Assembly: GCF_001708405.1 (NCBI RefSeq)
Contig: NZ_CP012418.1
Span: forward strand, 496,001 to 560,000
Origin: Kangiella sediminilitoris
GTDB lineage: Bacteria; Pseudomonadota; Gammaproteobacteria; Enterobacterales; Kangiellaceae
Reading direction: 5' to 3'
Length of the DNA: 64,000 bases
Shown here: in pieces, positions 52,208 to 61,286 of the stretch
How the letters are laid out: each line of letters opens with the position of its first letter
Position numbering within the stretch: position 1 is the first letter of the stretch
Position numbers and translations under genes: made by a program
Notes under the pieces: generated by a model
Seen by the model: only the letters and a program-made list of their open reading frames with translations
Database searches by the model: none
Told to the model about the DNA's origin: nothing

Positions 52208-54490
52208 TTACATTGTTTCTTCTGCAGGAACCGGCTGAGTCACTGGCTCTCGACTGGTCTTATTAAGTAGTCCTTTTATAACCTGCCATGTTATCGCAAG
52301 CGCTCCTACGATAAAGACTACGTCACCAAGTGTTCTAATCCAGCGAAGTGTGAATAGGATGTCACTTTGCATGACTGCCTCACTTCTCGCATACCAGAAT
52401 CCCTCACTCGCACTGGCATAAAACTGAATTAACCCTACGGGGAGCAAACTTGTCAGTAACATCAAAACGAGTCCGATATTGAGCCACCAGAAACCAGTTT
52501 TCATCAGTTTTTCATCAAACACCATGTGAGGACGGATGTAACGTAAAATCAGCAGTACGAAACCTATGGCAAGGAAACCATAGACCCCGAACAGAGCTGC
52601 GTGTGCGTGAGTCGGAGTCATGTTTAGGCCCTGTACATAGTAAAGTGAGATGGGTGGGTTGATCATGAATCCGAGTACTCCTGCGCCAAACATATTCCAG
52701 AAAGCCACAGCAACAAAGCACATTAATGGCCAGCGGACTTTATCCATCCAGGCCGCACGACTTTTTAGACGATAATGTTCCCAGGCTTCATATCCAAGCA
52801 CGATAAGCGGTACAACTTCTAAGGCACTGAAAGTCGCACCGATTGCCATGACTGGGGTAGTGGTTCCGGCAAAATACAGATGATGGAAAGTGCCTGGTAC
52901 ACCGCCTAACAGGAACAGTGATGCTGAGGCCAGACTTGCTGCGGTAGCCGTCGACCGGCTAACTAATCCCATACTGTGGAAAATGAAGGCTAGTGATACT
53001 GTTGCGAATACTTCAAAGAATCCTTCAACCCACAGGTGAACAATCCACCAGCGCCAATACTCCATGATCGAGATATGTGTTCTTTCGCCGTAGAAGAAGC
53101 CAGCACCATAGAAAAGGCCAATAGCTACAACAGAAGCTGTTAATAAAACCAGTAGGTTTTTATCACCCTTCTGTTTGAGTGCCGGTCTAATGCCTCGCAT
53201 CATCAAAAACAACCAGAATACAACGCCAAGGAATTTACCCCACTGCCATAAACGGCCGAGGTCTACGTACTCATATCCCTGGTGACCTAGCCAGAAATTC
53301 AGTTCAGGAGGCATAATCTGTGCGATGGCTAAATAACTGCCAATGAAAGTACCAGCAACTACCGCAACTAAAGCCCAGAATAAAACATTAACCCCAAGCT
53401 TTTGATACTTAGGATCTTTTCCTCCATTAATAATGGGTACTAAGAATAGTCCCGCGGCTAAGAATCCGGTAGCAATCCAGAACATGGCCGCTTGTATATG
53501 CCATGTTCTGACCAGGGAGTAAGGGAACCACTTAGACGTTTCCAGTCCATAAAAACCCTGACCTTCTACTGTGTAATGTGCAGTAAATCCACCGAGAAAA
53601 ACCTGTAGGGTAAATAGTGCCACAACAACGAACAGGTATTTGCCCAGGGCTTTTTGAGAAGGAGTCAGTTTAAAAGTCGTAATCGGGTCCTGTGCAGGAG
53701 GCTCCGGCTCCCGGTCTTCCTCTTTCCTCATGAAAGCCCAGCCCCAGACAAGCCCGCCAACACCAGCAATAAGGAGGATGACACTAATAACTGACCAGAC
53801 AACGTTTTCTGAAGTCGGTTTGTTATCAATTAAAGGCTCATGTGGCCAATTATTGGTATAAGTGGAATCGCTTCCGGGTCTGTTTGTTGACGCTGCCCAG
53901 GCCGTCCAGAAAAAGAATTGCCCAAGAACCTTGCGACGCTCTGCATCAGGCAGAGTGTTTTCTTTCATGGCATAGTTATCACGTCTTTTTTGTAATTCAG
54001 GAGCGTCACTGAACAGACGGCTATAGTAGGTAGCTACTTGCTCTATCGCCTTCGCACGTCTTTCAGAAACTGTCATTGTGCCAGTCTCTTTATTGAAAGA
54101 GTTGGTGCGATACTCTTTCTTAAGACGGTATTGCAATGTTTGTTGCTGCTCACCATCCAGTTCACTGTATGGTGCACCAAAGTTGTCATGTGCAGCTAGA
54201 TCCAGCCAGGCGAGTAATTCGCGATGTAGCCAGTCAGCTGTCCAGTCCGGAGCCTGATAAGCACCATGCCCCCAAACTGAACCAAGCTGCATACCACCGA
54301 CAGATTGCCAGGCGGTTTGACCGTCTAGAATGGAGTCTTGTGTCATAAGCTCCTGTCCCCCTGTGGTGATGACCTTTTCAGGGATCGGGGGCGCTTGTCT
54401 ATATACTTCATTACCAAAATAGCCAAGAATAGCGAAAGTTACCGCTAATATAGCTATCAGGGTAAACCAGAGTTTGCGATATTTACCCAT
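52208..54490 (-). CDS. norB: Quinol-dependent nitric oxide reductase, large single-chain form
   Basis: 760 residues, the length of qNOR, in which the cytochrome-c-like NorC region is fused to NorB. An N-terminal helix (about 8-28) and a periplasmic extension (about 30-220) precede about twelve helices. Heme ligands and the non-heme iron site are seen in TWHIQAAMFW, WWIVHLWVEGFFEVF, FHHLYFAG and THAHAALFGVYGF. It reduces two NO to N2O using quinol. Third in the operon, 2 nt after the RIC gene. Confidence 0.95.
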   Translation of the reverse strand: MGKYRKLWFTLIAILAVTFAILGYFGNEVYRQAPPIPEKVITTGGQELMTQDSILDGQTAWQSVGGMQLGSVWGHGAYQAPDWTADWLHRELLAWLDLAAHDNFGAPYSELDGEQQQTLQYRLKKEYRTNSFNKETGTMTVSERRAKAIEQVATYYSRLFSDAPELQKRRDNYAMKENTLPDAERRKVLGQFFFWTAWAASTNRPGSDSTYTNNWPHEPLIDNKPTSENVVWSVISVILLIAGVGGLVWGWAFMRKEEDREPEPPAQDPITTFKLTPSQKALGKYLFVVVALFTLQVFLGGFTAHYTVEGQGFYGLETSKWFPYSLVRTWHIQAAMFWIATGFLAAGLFLVPIINGGKDPKYQKLGVNVLFWALVAVVAGTFIGSYLAIAQIMPPELNFWLGHQGYEYVDLGRLWQWGKFLGVVFWLFLMMRGIRPALKQKGDKNLLVLLTASVVAIGLFYGAGFFYGERTHISIMEYWRWWIVHLWVEGFFEVFATVSLAFIFHSMGLVSRSTATAASLASASLFLLGGVPGTFHHLYFAGTTTPVMAIGATFSALEVVPLIVLGYEAWEHYRLKSRAAWMDKVRWPLMCFVAVAFWNMFGAGVLGFMINPPISLYYVQGLNMTPTHAHAALFGVYGFLAIGFVLLILRYIRPHMVFDEKLMKTGFWWLNIGLVLMLLTSLLPVGLIQFYASASEGFWYARSEAVMQSDILFTLRWIRTLGDVVFIVGALAITWQVIKGLLNKTSREPVTQPVPAEETM

Positions 54491-54492
54491 GA

Positions 54493-55167
54493 TTATGCTC
54501 CTCTCAGGTAGTTATCAATACGTTCAAATAAAATGTTATTTTCTGTGTGAATATGATTGGTTAAGTCTTGTTGAAATATCTTCAGGTTGTCATAAAGCGA
54601 ACGCCAGCTGTTGCAGGCATCGCCGGGTAGTTGAAAATTATTGGTTAATAGCGTTAGTCGACGTAATGAACCACTATGATCATCATGCTCCATACGCATA
54701 ACAGCGACGGGGCTATTAGCCATGTGCGCCATGCCTTGTCGAATAATGGGAAACAGGATTTGCTCCTCTTTAAGCATGTGAGCTTCCATCTCCTGAGACA
54801 TCTTGTGCAGATGTTGTGTTAATCCTTGGGGGCAGTCGGGGTGATCCTTGTGAACCGACTCAACCCGATCGGCCAGTTGCAAAAGTTCGGGGATTTGTTG
54901 CCGATGAACCACATGATAGCGCTCTAGAATGTGGTCGATTAACTGCTCATCGGATAGGTTCCTAAGTTCATGTTCAGATGGTGGGCGTGCTTCTAGTTTT
55001 TGCAAAGCCTCCAGAATGTTATCAGGACTCAGTCCCATCTCTTCAATAGAAGAACCTAATGTTGACTTTCCTGAGCAGCTGTAATCAATACCATGCTCAA
55101 AAAATAGATCATTAGCTCCAGGAATGTCACGGGCAATTTGCCCAAGGGGTAGAGTTAATAAGTTCAT
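54493..55167 (-). CDS. Iron-sulfur cluster repair di-iron protein (RIC/YtfE/ScdA)
   Basis: 224 residues from the ATG at 55167, which overlaps the nnrS stop as ATGA and has GGAG 9 nt upstream. The ScdA_N domain (about 1-60; HGIDYSCSGKSTL) and a hemerythrin-like domain with His/Glu ligands (HLHKMSQEMEAHMLKEEQILF, EHDDHSGSLRRL, HIHTENNILFERI; these are separated segments) are intact. The protein repairs clusters damaged by NO. Second in the operon. Confidence 0.9.
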   Translation of the reverse strand: MNLLTLPLGQIARDIPGANDLFFEHGIDYSCSGKSTLGSSIEEMGLSPDNILEALQKLEARPPSEHELRNLSDEQLIDHILERYHVVHRQQIPELLQLADRVESVHKDHPDCPQGLTQHLHKMSQEMEAHMLKEEQILFPIIRQGMAHMANSPVAVMRMEHDDHSGSLRRLTLLTNNFQLPGDACNSWRSLYDNLKIFQQDLTNHIHTENNILFERIDNYLRGA

Positions 55168-56285
55168 GTCGCTTGTCTCCAAGACGAAATAGTAAAAGGA
55201 CCCAATGAGTTTTTAAGAAGGAAAACTCCCAGGCACAGAAATGCTATCGCCCAACATAAAGCTGAGATAGAAAGTAACGGTAAGGAGTAGCCTCCCACTG
55301 TTGCCAGTACTCGCATTGAGGCTGCTATACAGATTAAGCTGATAATGCCAAGTACCATAATGGCGGAAGCGGTCTGAGCAGTCTCACGCTTGTATTGACT
55401 TTTAAGGATGACGCCTGCAGATAAACAGCCGGCAGCAGCGACTGTCACAATATGAAGTATGGTTTTAATCGGTAGGTTAAACCAAAATGCAACGCCTAAT
55501 GCTAGGGTGCCAAGTGCTAGAGAGAAGTACCCCATGCCAAGGGCCATCAAATCGGGGCGATTAAGGCAATGCCAGAGTTGCCACCGAGTGAGCCGAATCA
55601 ATAAAATACTGGCTGCTAACAATGTTACTACTCCTGCTACTTTATCGGTGCTAGGGACTGATATGCTGAGGGCACCAACAGGTAAAAGCAGGAGTAGCAA
55701 ACCTTCTAAACGAGCTTGAACGGGAGCTTGAAGTCGTTTGCCCTGTTTTTGTAATTCACCAGCTGCGGCTGGGGCTATAATCCGGCCACCAAAAAATGCC
55801 ATCAACAGAATAAATAGAAGCAATATTGCCGACAGTAGCTGCCGGTGACTTAAATCGATATAGCCCCAGAACTGCAGGTACCAGAGAAGCGGAAAAATAC
55901 AGATTACTAGCAACAATGGGCTGATCATCTTGTTGCGCCATTTCTTAGCAGCGAAAAAACGGGGTACAATTTTCCATGCCAGTACCAGAGCAAATATGGG
56001 GCTCAGCCACTGGGATACGGGGTGAGTCGGGACAATTATGTAGGTAATCCGAGCGAGTAGCCACAGTATAAACAGGCACCACATTGAGAAGCGGGCGAGT
56101 TTTCCTAAGTTATAACCCGCCACCAGAGCTAATAGGAAACCAAAGAGAAGTTCGTGGCCATGACCAGAGCCAACCAGCCCCATAGGCCAACCTGTGTTAA
56201 GTGCCACAGCTGACAACACAACAGCCAAAGCACCGTAAAAGCAGGCTGCTGGGAAGAAAACTACTTGTGCGCTAACTGTTTTCAT
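55164..56285 (-). CDS. nnrS: NnrS family heme-copper membrane protein
   Basis: 373 residues and about twelve hydrophobic helices. NnrS-type patterns are GSGHGHELLFGFLLALVAGYN (quoted across about 36-56) with the conserved His pair, and PTHPVSQWLSP. NnrS is linked to NO stress tolerance. It is first in nnrS-RIC-norB; an NsrR-like site lies 16 nt before its ATG. Confidence 0.85.
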   Translation of the reverse strand: MKTVSAQVVFFPAACFYGALAVVLSAVALNTGWPMGLVGSGHGHELLFGFLLALVAGYNLGKLARFSMWCLFILWLLARITYIIVPTHPVSQWLSPIFALVLAWKIVPRFFAAKKWRNKMISPLLLVICIFPLLWYLQFWGYIDLSHRQLLSAILLLFILLMAFFGGRIIAPAAAGELQKQGKRLQAPVQARLEGLLLLLLPVGALSISVPSTDKVAGVVTLLAASILLIRLTRWQLWHCLNRPDLMALGMGYFSLALGTLALGVAFWFNLPIKTILHIVTVAAAGCLSAGVILKSQYKRETAQTASAIMVLGIISLICIAASMRVLATVGGYSLPLLSISALCWAIAFLCLGVFLLKNSLGPFTISSWRQAT

Positions 56286-56300
56286 GTTGCTTCTCTTTTG

Positions 56301-56323
56301 AAGGTGTATCTAAAATGCATGTT
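56301..56323 (-). promoter_or_regulatory. NsrR-like operator before nnrS
   Basis: A 23-nt site, AAGGTGTATC-T-AAAATGCATGTT written in its two halves, agrees with the gammaproteobacterial NsrR consensus (AAGATGCATTT-n-AAATGCATCTT) at about 18 of 22 positions. It sits in the leader of nnrS. Confidence 0.8.
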
Positions 56324-56388
56324 TATGGGTAAATTAATAAGCACTTTGTCTAGAATGCTCTTACGCTGTTAAACCAGTCTTTGCCTAG

Positions 56389-56429
56389 ATAATAATCGGC
56401 AGGGTGTATTTATCTTTGATCTAGATCAA
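56389..56429. promoter_or_regulatory. FNR/DNR-type site between nnrS and ybaN, with nnrS -10
   Basis: TTGATCTAGATCAA (56416-56429) is a perfect match to TTGAT-n4-ATCAA. For nnrS (minus strand) a TATTAT -10 (56394-56389) lies where a -41.5 site would place it. On the plus strand TAAAGT (56452-56457) fits the -10 for ybaN. Confidence 0.85.
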
Positions 56430-56453
56430 AATTACATTGAGGTGATAGAAATA

Positions 56454-56476
56454 AAGTATCATTGTAAATGCATGTT
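56454..56476 (+). promoter_or_regulatory. NsrR-like operator before ybaN-nsrR
   Basis: A 23-nt site beginning AAGTATCATT and ending AAATGCATGTT agrees with the NsrR consensus at about 17 of 22 positions. It overlaps the expected -10/+1 of the ybaN promoter, a good place for repression and nsrR autoregulation. Confidence 0.72.
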
Positions 56477-56516
56477 ATTTAAATCTGTGTAGAGGACGAG
56501 CTTGAGGCGCAAGTGA

Positions 56517-56882
56517 ATGTTTGTATCGAGTCGGTTAATTTATAAAGTCGTTGCTTTGACTGCTGTCGGTGCAGGCTTTGCCGGGGTTATATTGCCACTA
56601 TTGCCTACTACACCTTTCCTGCTCATCGCCCTATGGGCTGCTACTAAGGGATCCCCTGAGTTAAAGGGGTGGCTCATGGATCACCGTCATTTTGGCCCTG
56701 CCTTGAAGGCGTGGCATGAGCGAAAGGCGATACCCGTGTCCGCGAAATACCTGGCATGCAGTATGATGACAATCAGCTGGCTAGCCCTGTGGTTTATGGG
56801 AGCAAACACATACCTAATTGTGGGCTTATCAGTGCTCTTTGCATGCATAGTTGTATTTATTTTAAGCCGGCCCTCAATGTAA
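56517..56882 (+). CDS. ybaN: YbaN family (DUF454) membrane protein
   Basis: 121 residues. DUF454 marks: ALTAVGAGFAGVILPLLPTTPFLLIALW (quoted across about 13-40), with LPTTPFLL as the key part, then KAWHERKAIP. Three to four hydrophobic segments. Function unknown; the family often sits near heme or respiratory genes. A GAGG site precedes. It lies 14 nt before nsrR copy 2. Confidence 0.85.
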   Translation: MFVSSRLIYKVVALTAVGAGFAGVILPLLPTTPFLLIALWAATKGSPELKGWLMDHRHFGPALKAWHERKAIPVSAKYLACSMMTISWLALWFMGANTYLIVGLSVLFACIVVFILSRPSM

Positions 56883-56896
56883 CTAAGGAATTGAAA

Positions 56897-57334
56897 ATGA
56901 ACATTACTCGATATACTGACTACTCTTTGCGTGTCTTAATGTTCTTAGCATTACAAGAGGGGCGGCTGACTACCATTCATGAGATATCTGACCGTTATAA
57001 AATATCCTCTAATCATTTGATGAAAGTTGTACATAATCTTAATAAAAAAGGTTATATCGAAACTATTCGAGGTAAAAATGGTGGGATTCGTATGAAGCTA
57101 AAGGCTTCTGAAATCAATATTGGTGTACTGGTAAGGGAGATGGAGCCCGATCTTGCCTTAGTTGAATGCTTTTCGGATAAGAACCAGTGCATAATTACTC
57201 CAGTCTGCGGACTTAAAGGGGTCTTAAGTGAGGCCTTAAATTCCTTTCTAACAACGCTGGATAAGTACACCCTGGAAGATGTTCTTCCTGATCAGTACCG
57301 AGCGCAATTAGCCAGAATCCTGCAAATCACATAA
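56897..57334 (+). CDS. nsrR: Rrf2-family NsrR-like repressor (copy 2)
   Basis: 145 residues from the ATG at 56897; an in-frame codon at 56756 would overlap ybaN heavily. NITRYTDYSLRVLMFLALQ, HLMKVVHNLNKKGYIETIRGKNGG and cluster Cys in ECFSDKNQCIITPVCGL are seen. It resembles copy 1 closely in the helix-turn-helix and Cys regions. Its place between nnrS/norB and nirK, downstream of an NsrR-like site, makes it the likely local NO sensor. Confidence 0.9.
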   Translation: MNITRYTDYSLRVLMFLALQEGRLTTIHEISDRYKISSNHLMKVVHNLNKKGYIETIRGKNGGIRMKLKASEINIGVLVREMEPDLALVECFSDKNQCIITPVCGLKGVLSEALNSFLTTLDKYTLEDVLPDQYRAQLARILQIT

Positions 57335-57475
57335 GCCTAATAGCTTACATTTATTTTGTTTACATCTTCTAATAAAACTCCTACCTACTTCACAGGTTAG
57401 GTTTTTATCCTATTTTCAGTCATTTAAGGTGACTATTGCTGAATAAGGTCTTGTCTAAACATGCTGAAAAGAAAG

Positions 57476-57498
57476 AAGATGTAATTATTTTGCATATT
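57476..57498 (+). promoter_or_regulatory. NsrR-like site upstream of nirK
   Basis: AAGATGTAATTATTTTGCAT (first 20 of 23 nt) resembles the NsrR consensus in the outer parts of both halves; the centre is poorer. It lies about 60 nt before the expected nirK transcription start. Confidence 0.5.
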
Positions 57499-57510
57499 TA
57501 AACCGGTACA

Positions 57511-57551
57511 TGATCTAGATCATACTCACGTTCTCATTTTGGTCTGATACT
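57511..57551 (+). promoter_or_regulatory. FNR/DNR-type site and -10 of nirK
   Basis: TGATCTAGATCA (57511-57522) is the core of the same palindrome seen at 56416. GATACT (57546-57551) lies at the -10 position expected if the site is centred at -41.5. Confidence 0.72.
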
Positions 57552-57585
57552 TACTTACAGTGAATAACCATCTGGAGAAATGATT

Positions 57586-58986
57586 ATGTGGGGAAAGAAA
57601 CTTTTAGTGACTTTAGCAATAGCCACTGCTGCCTCTGTCGGGGCGGCAAAAACACTACCTGTCGAAGATGCCATTTTAACATCACCGCCTAATGTACCAC
57701 CGGCGATTGAACGTGACCATAATGCACGTGTCGTTGTTCATTTAGAGACCGTTGAAAAAGTTGGAACTATGGCGGATGGCGTAGAGTATGTCTACTGGTC
57801 TTTCGGTGGAACCGTTCCGGGTAGTTTTATACGAGTGAAGGAGGGCGATGAAATTGAGTTCCACCTATCTAACCATCCCTCTTCAAAAATGCCTCATAAT
57901 ATCGATTTACACGCCGTAACAGGTCCTGGCGGTGGTGCAGTCTCTTCATTTACTGCCCCTGGACATACTTCAACTTTTGCCTTCAAAGCTTTAAACCCGG
58001 GTCTATATGTTTATCACTGTGCAACTGCACCGGTGGGTATGCATATTGCTAACGGTATGTATGGATTAATTCTGGTCGAGCCAAAAGAAGGTTTACCAAA
58101 GGTTGACCGGGAATACTATGTAATGCAGGGAGACTTCTATACTAAAGGCAAGTATGGTGAAGCTGGTTTACAGCCATTTGATATGGAAAAAGCGATTGAT
58201 GAAGATGCTGATTACGTTGTATTCAACGGCTCAGTAGGCAGTTTGACTGGTGACAATGCTTTGACTGCGAAAGTCGGTGAGACTGTTAGATTGTATGTAG
58301 GTAATGGTGGCCCGAACCTGGTTTCATCATTCCACGTCATTGGTGAGATTTTCGACACTGTGTATATTGAAGGTGGTGATGCCAAAAACCATAATATTCA
58401 GACTACGCTAGTCCCTGCTGGTGGCTCTGCTATTGTTGATTTTGAGGTTCAGGTTCCAGGTAATCTCATTCTTGTTGATCACTCTATTTTCCGTGCGTTC
58501 AATAAAGGTGCTCTAGGCATGATTAATGTGACAGGCGAGGAAGATAAAGTCGTGTATTCAGGCAAGTTGAGCGATGCAATTTATCAACCTGAGGGTTCTG
58601 CAGTTCAAACCATGGAAGGCGACTACAAAGTTGCAAAAGCAGAAAATAAAGAAGATAAAGTGAAATTTGGTAAGCGTGTCTATGATGCTAACTGCAAAGC
58701 ATGTCACCAGGCCAATGGTGAAGGGGTGCCACAGGCATTTCCTCCTCTAGCTGAATCTGATTACTTCAATGAAGACCCTGTACGCGGTATCGAGGCGATT
58801 GTCCATGGATTGGAAGGACCTATTAAAGTTAACGGCGAAAGCTTTAACAGTGTGATGCCAGCGATGAAGCTTGATGACGATGAAATAGCTAACGTTCTAA
58901 CTTATATCCTTAATTCTTGGGGAAATAAGGGGGGAGAAGTGACTGTTGAGGACGTACAGAAAGTTCGTCAGCAAAAAGGTCATTAA
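57586..58986 (+). CDS. nirK: Copper nitrite reductase with C-terminal cytochrome c domain
   Basis: 466 residues. Signal peptide (to about GAA), two cupredoxin domains (about 30-330) with type 1 and type 2 copper ligands in [23 protein letters not shown] and SFHVIGE, then a linker and a cytochrome c domain (about 355-450) with CKACH heme binding and Met in SVMPAM. It reduces nitrite to NO; the tethered heme delivers electrons. The ATG at 57586 is favoured by GGAG at 8 nt over the ATG two codons earlier. Confidence 0.95.
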   Translation: MWGKKLLVTLAIATAASVGAAKTLPVEDAILTSPPNVPPAIERDHNARVVVHLETVEKVGTMADGVEYVYWSFGGTVPGSFIRVKEGDEIEFHLSNHPSSKMPHNIDLHAVTGPGGGAVSSFTAPGHTSTFAFKALNPGLYVYHCATAPVGMHIANGMYGLILVEPKEGLPKVDREYYVMQGDFYTKGKYGEAGLQPFDMEKAIDEDADYVVFNGSVGSLTGDNALTAKVGETVRLYVGNGGPNLVSSFHVIGEIFDTVYIEGGDAKNHNIQTTLVPAGGSAIVDFEVQVPGNLILVDHSIFRAFNKGALGMINVTGEEDKVVYSGKLSDAIYQPEGSAVQTMEGDYKVAKAENKEDKVKFGKRVYDANCKACHQANGEGVPQAFPPLAESDYFNEDPVRGIEAIVHGLEGPIKVNGESFNSVMPAMKLDDDEIANVLTYILNSWGNKGGEVTVEDVQKVRQQKGH

Positions 58987-59002
58987 GAGTACGTAGCCTT
59001 TT

Positions 59003-59776
59003 ATGAATATGTTAACTCTAACTTTGATCACCGTTTCACTGGCTCTTTCTGGAGCCAGTGAAACGGTACTTATTCAGGGCGGTGAGTATCGACCTTTGTA
59101 TATGAGTAAGGATAGTCCTATGCAAATTGTTGATTCTTTCGAGCTTGATAAGTACCCGGTAACTAATGGACAGTTTTTATCTTTTGTTAACGAGCATACC
59201 GCTTGGCAGCGTTCAAATATCGCTTCTGTATTTGCAGAAGAGGATTACTTAAAACACTGGGATAACGATACAAGCCTGGGCAAGATATCTGCTAATAGTC
59301 CTGTAACTAATGTGTCCTGGTTTGCAGCGGATGCTTATTGTCAGGCGCAAGGTAAACGGTTACCAAAGGTGTCAGAGTGGGAGCTTGCCGCACTAGCTAG
59401 CGAGACTCAGCCGAACGGCTCATTAGAGAATGGGTACAAACAAAAAATCTTGACCTGGTACAGCAGGCCAAGCCCGGCAGTGTTGCCGGACATTGGTCTG
59501 GAGTCGTCCAATTACTGGGGAGTTCATGATATGCATGGGCTGGTCTGGGAGTGGACTGAAGATTTTAATTCTACTTTGGTCACAGGCGAGTCACGAGAGG
59601 ATAGCACGATTGACACCAAACTATTTTGTGCTGGAGGTGCCAGCGGTGCCGTTGATCCAGGTGATTATGCGGCATTTATGCGCTATGGCTTCAGAAGCAG
59701 TCTTGAGGCAAAGTTTACCTTGTCAAACTTAGGTTTTCGCTGCGCCTCGGATGTGAAAATACAGAGCGGAGAATAA
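59003..59776 (+). CDS. nirV: NirV-like formylglycine-generating-enzyme family protein
   Basis: 257 residues. Signal-like N-terminus, then an FGE/SUMF1 fold: GGEYRPLYMS, FELDKYPVTNGQFLSFV, PVTNVSWFAADAYCQAQGKRLP, GLVWEWTEDF and LGFRCA (separate segments). NirV is commonly found beside nirK; its exact role in copper or nitrite reductase maturation is not settled. It begins 16 nt after nirK. Confidence 0.85.
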   Translation: MNMLTLTLITVSLALSGASETVLIQGGEYRPLYMSKDSPMQIVDSFELDKYPVTNGQFLSFVNEHTAWQRSNIASVFAEEDYLKHWDNDTSLGKISANSPVTNVSWFAADAYCQAQGKRLPKVSEWELAALASETQPNGSLENGYKQKILTWYSRPSPAVLPDIGLESSNYWGVHDMHGLVWEWTEDFNSTLVTGESREDSTIDTKLFCAGGASGAVDPGDYAAFMRYGFRSSLEAKFTLSNLGFRCASDVKIQSGE

Positions 59777-59777
59777 T

Positions 59778-60341
59778 ATGAAAGTATGGTCGAAAGTGGT
59801 TGCGTTGGGGTTCCTACTGGCACTGACTGCTCAACCTGAAGGAAGGGCAAAGGAGCTTTCTGAGGCTTCCATTTATCATCTGGATAGTGAGTGGATTACT
59901 CAGGATAAAGCAACGATTAATATTAAAGATCTCAAGGGAAAGAAGCAGGTCGTGAGCCTAATATACACCCACTGCATGCACACCTGCCCAACGATTGTGG
60001 CAACGATGCAGGAAATTCAAAAAACATTGCCTGTAGAGTATCAGGATAAAGTGGGTTTCGTCTTGATATCTTTAACACCGGGATCAGACACCCCTGAAGT
60101 ACTGAAGTCTTTCGCCGAACGACGTAAGCTTGACCCAGAATACTGGACATTACTTACAGGAACTCCTAGAGATGTCCGTACACTTGCCATGGCCATGAAC
60201 ATTAAATACAAAAAAAGCGATGACAATGAAGTGGCACACTCGAATCTGATGACGGTCTTAGATGAGGAGGGTCGTATACTTTTTCAGCAGGTGGGTAATA
60301 TTGATAAAGCAAATGAGACCCTTACAAGAATCATTAAATAA
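59778..60341 (+). CDS. SCO1/SenC-family copper chaperone
   Basis: 187 residues. Signal peptide (to about GRA), thioredoxin fold with the copper-binding CMHTCP (about 68-73) and the distal His in NEVAHSNLM. SCO proteins deliver copper to oxidases; beside nirK it may serve the nitrite reductase. Start follows nirV by one base (TAATATG), so the two are coupled. Confidence 0.9.
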   Translation: MKVWSKVVALGFLLALTAQPEGRAKELSEASIYHLDSEWITQDKATINIKDLKGKKQVVSLIYTHCMHTCPTIVATMQEIQKTLPVEYQDKVGFVLISLTPGSDTPEVLKSFAERRKLDPEYWTLLTGTPRDVRTLAMAMNIKYKKSDDNEVAHSNLMTVLDEEGRILFQQVGNIDKANETLTRIIK

Positions 60342-60357
60342 ATTGCTGAGATAAACG

Positions 60358-60387
60358 AAAAAAGGCCACTTCATAAGTGGCCTTTTT
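60358..60387. terminator. Intrinsic terminator of the nirK operon
   Basis: A-run, GGCCACTT-CAT-AAGTGGCC, five T. It ends nirK-nirV-sco just before the island border. Confidence 0.92.
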
Positions 60388-60390
60388 ATT

Positions 60391-60413
60391 TGGTGGAGGC
60401 GGCGGGGCTCGAA
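60391..60413 (-). other. Attachment-site remnant: 3' end of a tmRNA/tRNA gene
   Basis: On the minus strand, TTCGAGCCCCGCCGCCTC followed by CACCA: a T-loop TTCGA, the 3' strand of a T-stem, an acceptor strand GCCTCCA and CCA. The end matches gammaproteobacterial tmRNA 3' ends. Sequence on the 5' side (TATTGATT) cannot pair with the T-stem, so the gene is truncated here. This is typical of an att half-site at the edge of an integrated element. DNA beyond it is much more AT-rich. Confidence 0.78.
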
Positions 60414-60721
60414 TATTGATTTTAAGGTATTGTTTATTATGTGATTAAATTAGTAATAATGGTTTTAGTGTTACATTAAATGTTACATTGGAAGCATCCT
60501 TCTTTAAAATGCATTATATAAAGCATGTCAGAAGTTAAGGACGTTGCCTGAATATTTTTTTGGATGAAAGCACCTTCCTTCTAATAAAGTAAGATAATAT
60601 TTTGAACAATAAATAGCATTGTTGTAGTGTTTAAGTGCAGCATAAACATGCAAATTGTACAGCCTTATCAAGTTTAAAAGTTTTTAGGGATGTAAGGCTC
60701 TTAAAAATTAAAGGTATATCA
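60414..60721. other. AT-rich island border with a direct repeat; no gene seen
   Basis: TGTTACATT occurs at 60469-60477 and again at 60481-60489, 12 bp apart, close to the att remnant. Such repeats can be arm-type sites for a tyrosine recombinase. No convincing open frame lies here. Confidence 0.55.
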
Positions 60722-61186
60722 ATGAGCTACGATAATTTTATTAGGGATCCAATGTTAGTAGCGGTTGCCTCTGCTTTTATAGGTCTCTTATTAGCCCTAT
60801 TATATGACAAGTGGAAAGGAAGAAAGGACAGAACTGTTGCTTTAAAGTTGCTCAAGCTCCAACTTGAGAGTCAGATTGAACAACTAGATCTTCTAAATGA
60901 TAACCTTGGTGAGAATAGAATTCTCGGAGGGCTGGATTCTTTTTATATTAAAAACTTTCTAACAGGCTCATCAGTAGACCTATCAAAAGATGAGAAGCTC
61001 ATATCATATTTACACGAGCACCTGGATAATGTTGAGCTAATAAAGAACGCAATAACTAGAATTAATATGTGCTCTGCAGGGTTTACTAATGTACATTCCA
61101 GAATGAAACATGAATTGGAGAGTAACCTAAGGGTTTGTCTAACTGATTGTAAGGAAACAATCAGAAAATGCATCTCAAATACGTGA
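60722..61186 (+). CDS. Membrane-anchored helical protein of the island, unknown function
   Basis: 154 residues from the ATG at 60722 (AAAGG 7-10 nt upstream). One N-terminal membrane helix (about 10-28) is followed by a basic stop-transfer segment KWKGRKDR and a mostly alpha-helical cytosolic domain. Family not recognised. AT-rich codon use unlike the core genes. It lies 100 nt before a second small membrane gene and may belong to the same element as the STAND gene. Confidence 0.6.
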   Translation: MSYDNFIRDPMLVAVASAFIGLLLALLYDKWKGRKDRTVALKLLKLQLESQIEQLDLLNDNLGENRILGGLDSFYIKNFLTGSSVDLSKDEKLISYLHEHLDNVELIKNAITRINMCSAGFTNVHSRMKHELESNLRVCLTDCKETIRKCISNT

Positions 61187-61286
61187 AGTTATAACCAGAT
61201 GAATAGTTTTTAGATTTTAAATTGAGACTGCAGTATATATTAGGAAAGAATAGTTTATATTCTTTAATCGATAGTAAGGGGGATAA

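Noticed and set aside
57586-58986. nirK-cytochrome c fusion as a novel protein
   Set aside because: Copper nitrite reductases with C-terminal heme domains are an established class, so it is annotated but not reported as new.
60391-60413. A complete tRNA or tmRNA gene on the minus strand
   Set aside because: Only the T-loop, one T-stem strand and the acceptor 3' strand are present; the sequence on the 5' side cannot pair, and no anticodon arm or tag-peptide region follows.
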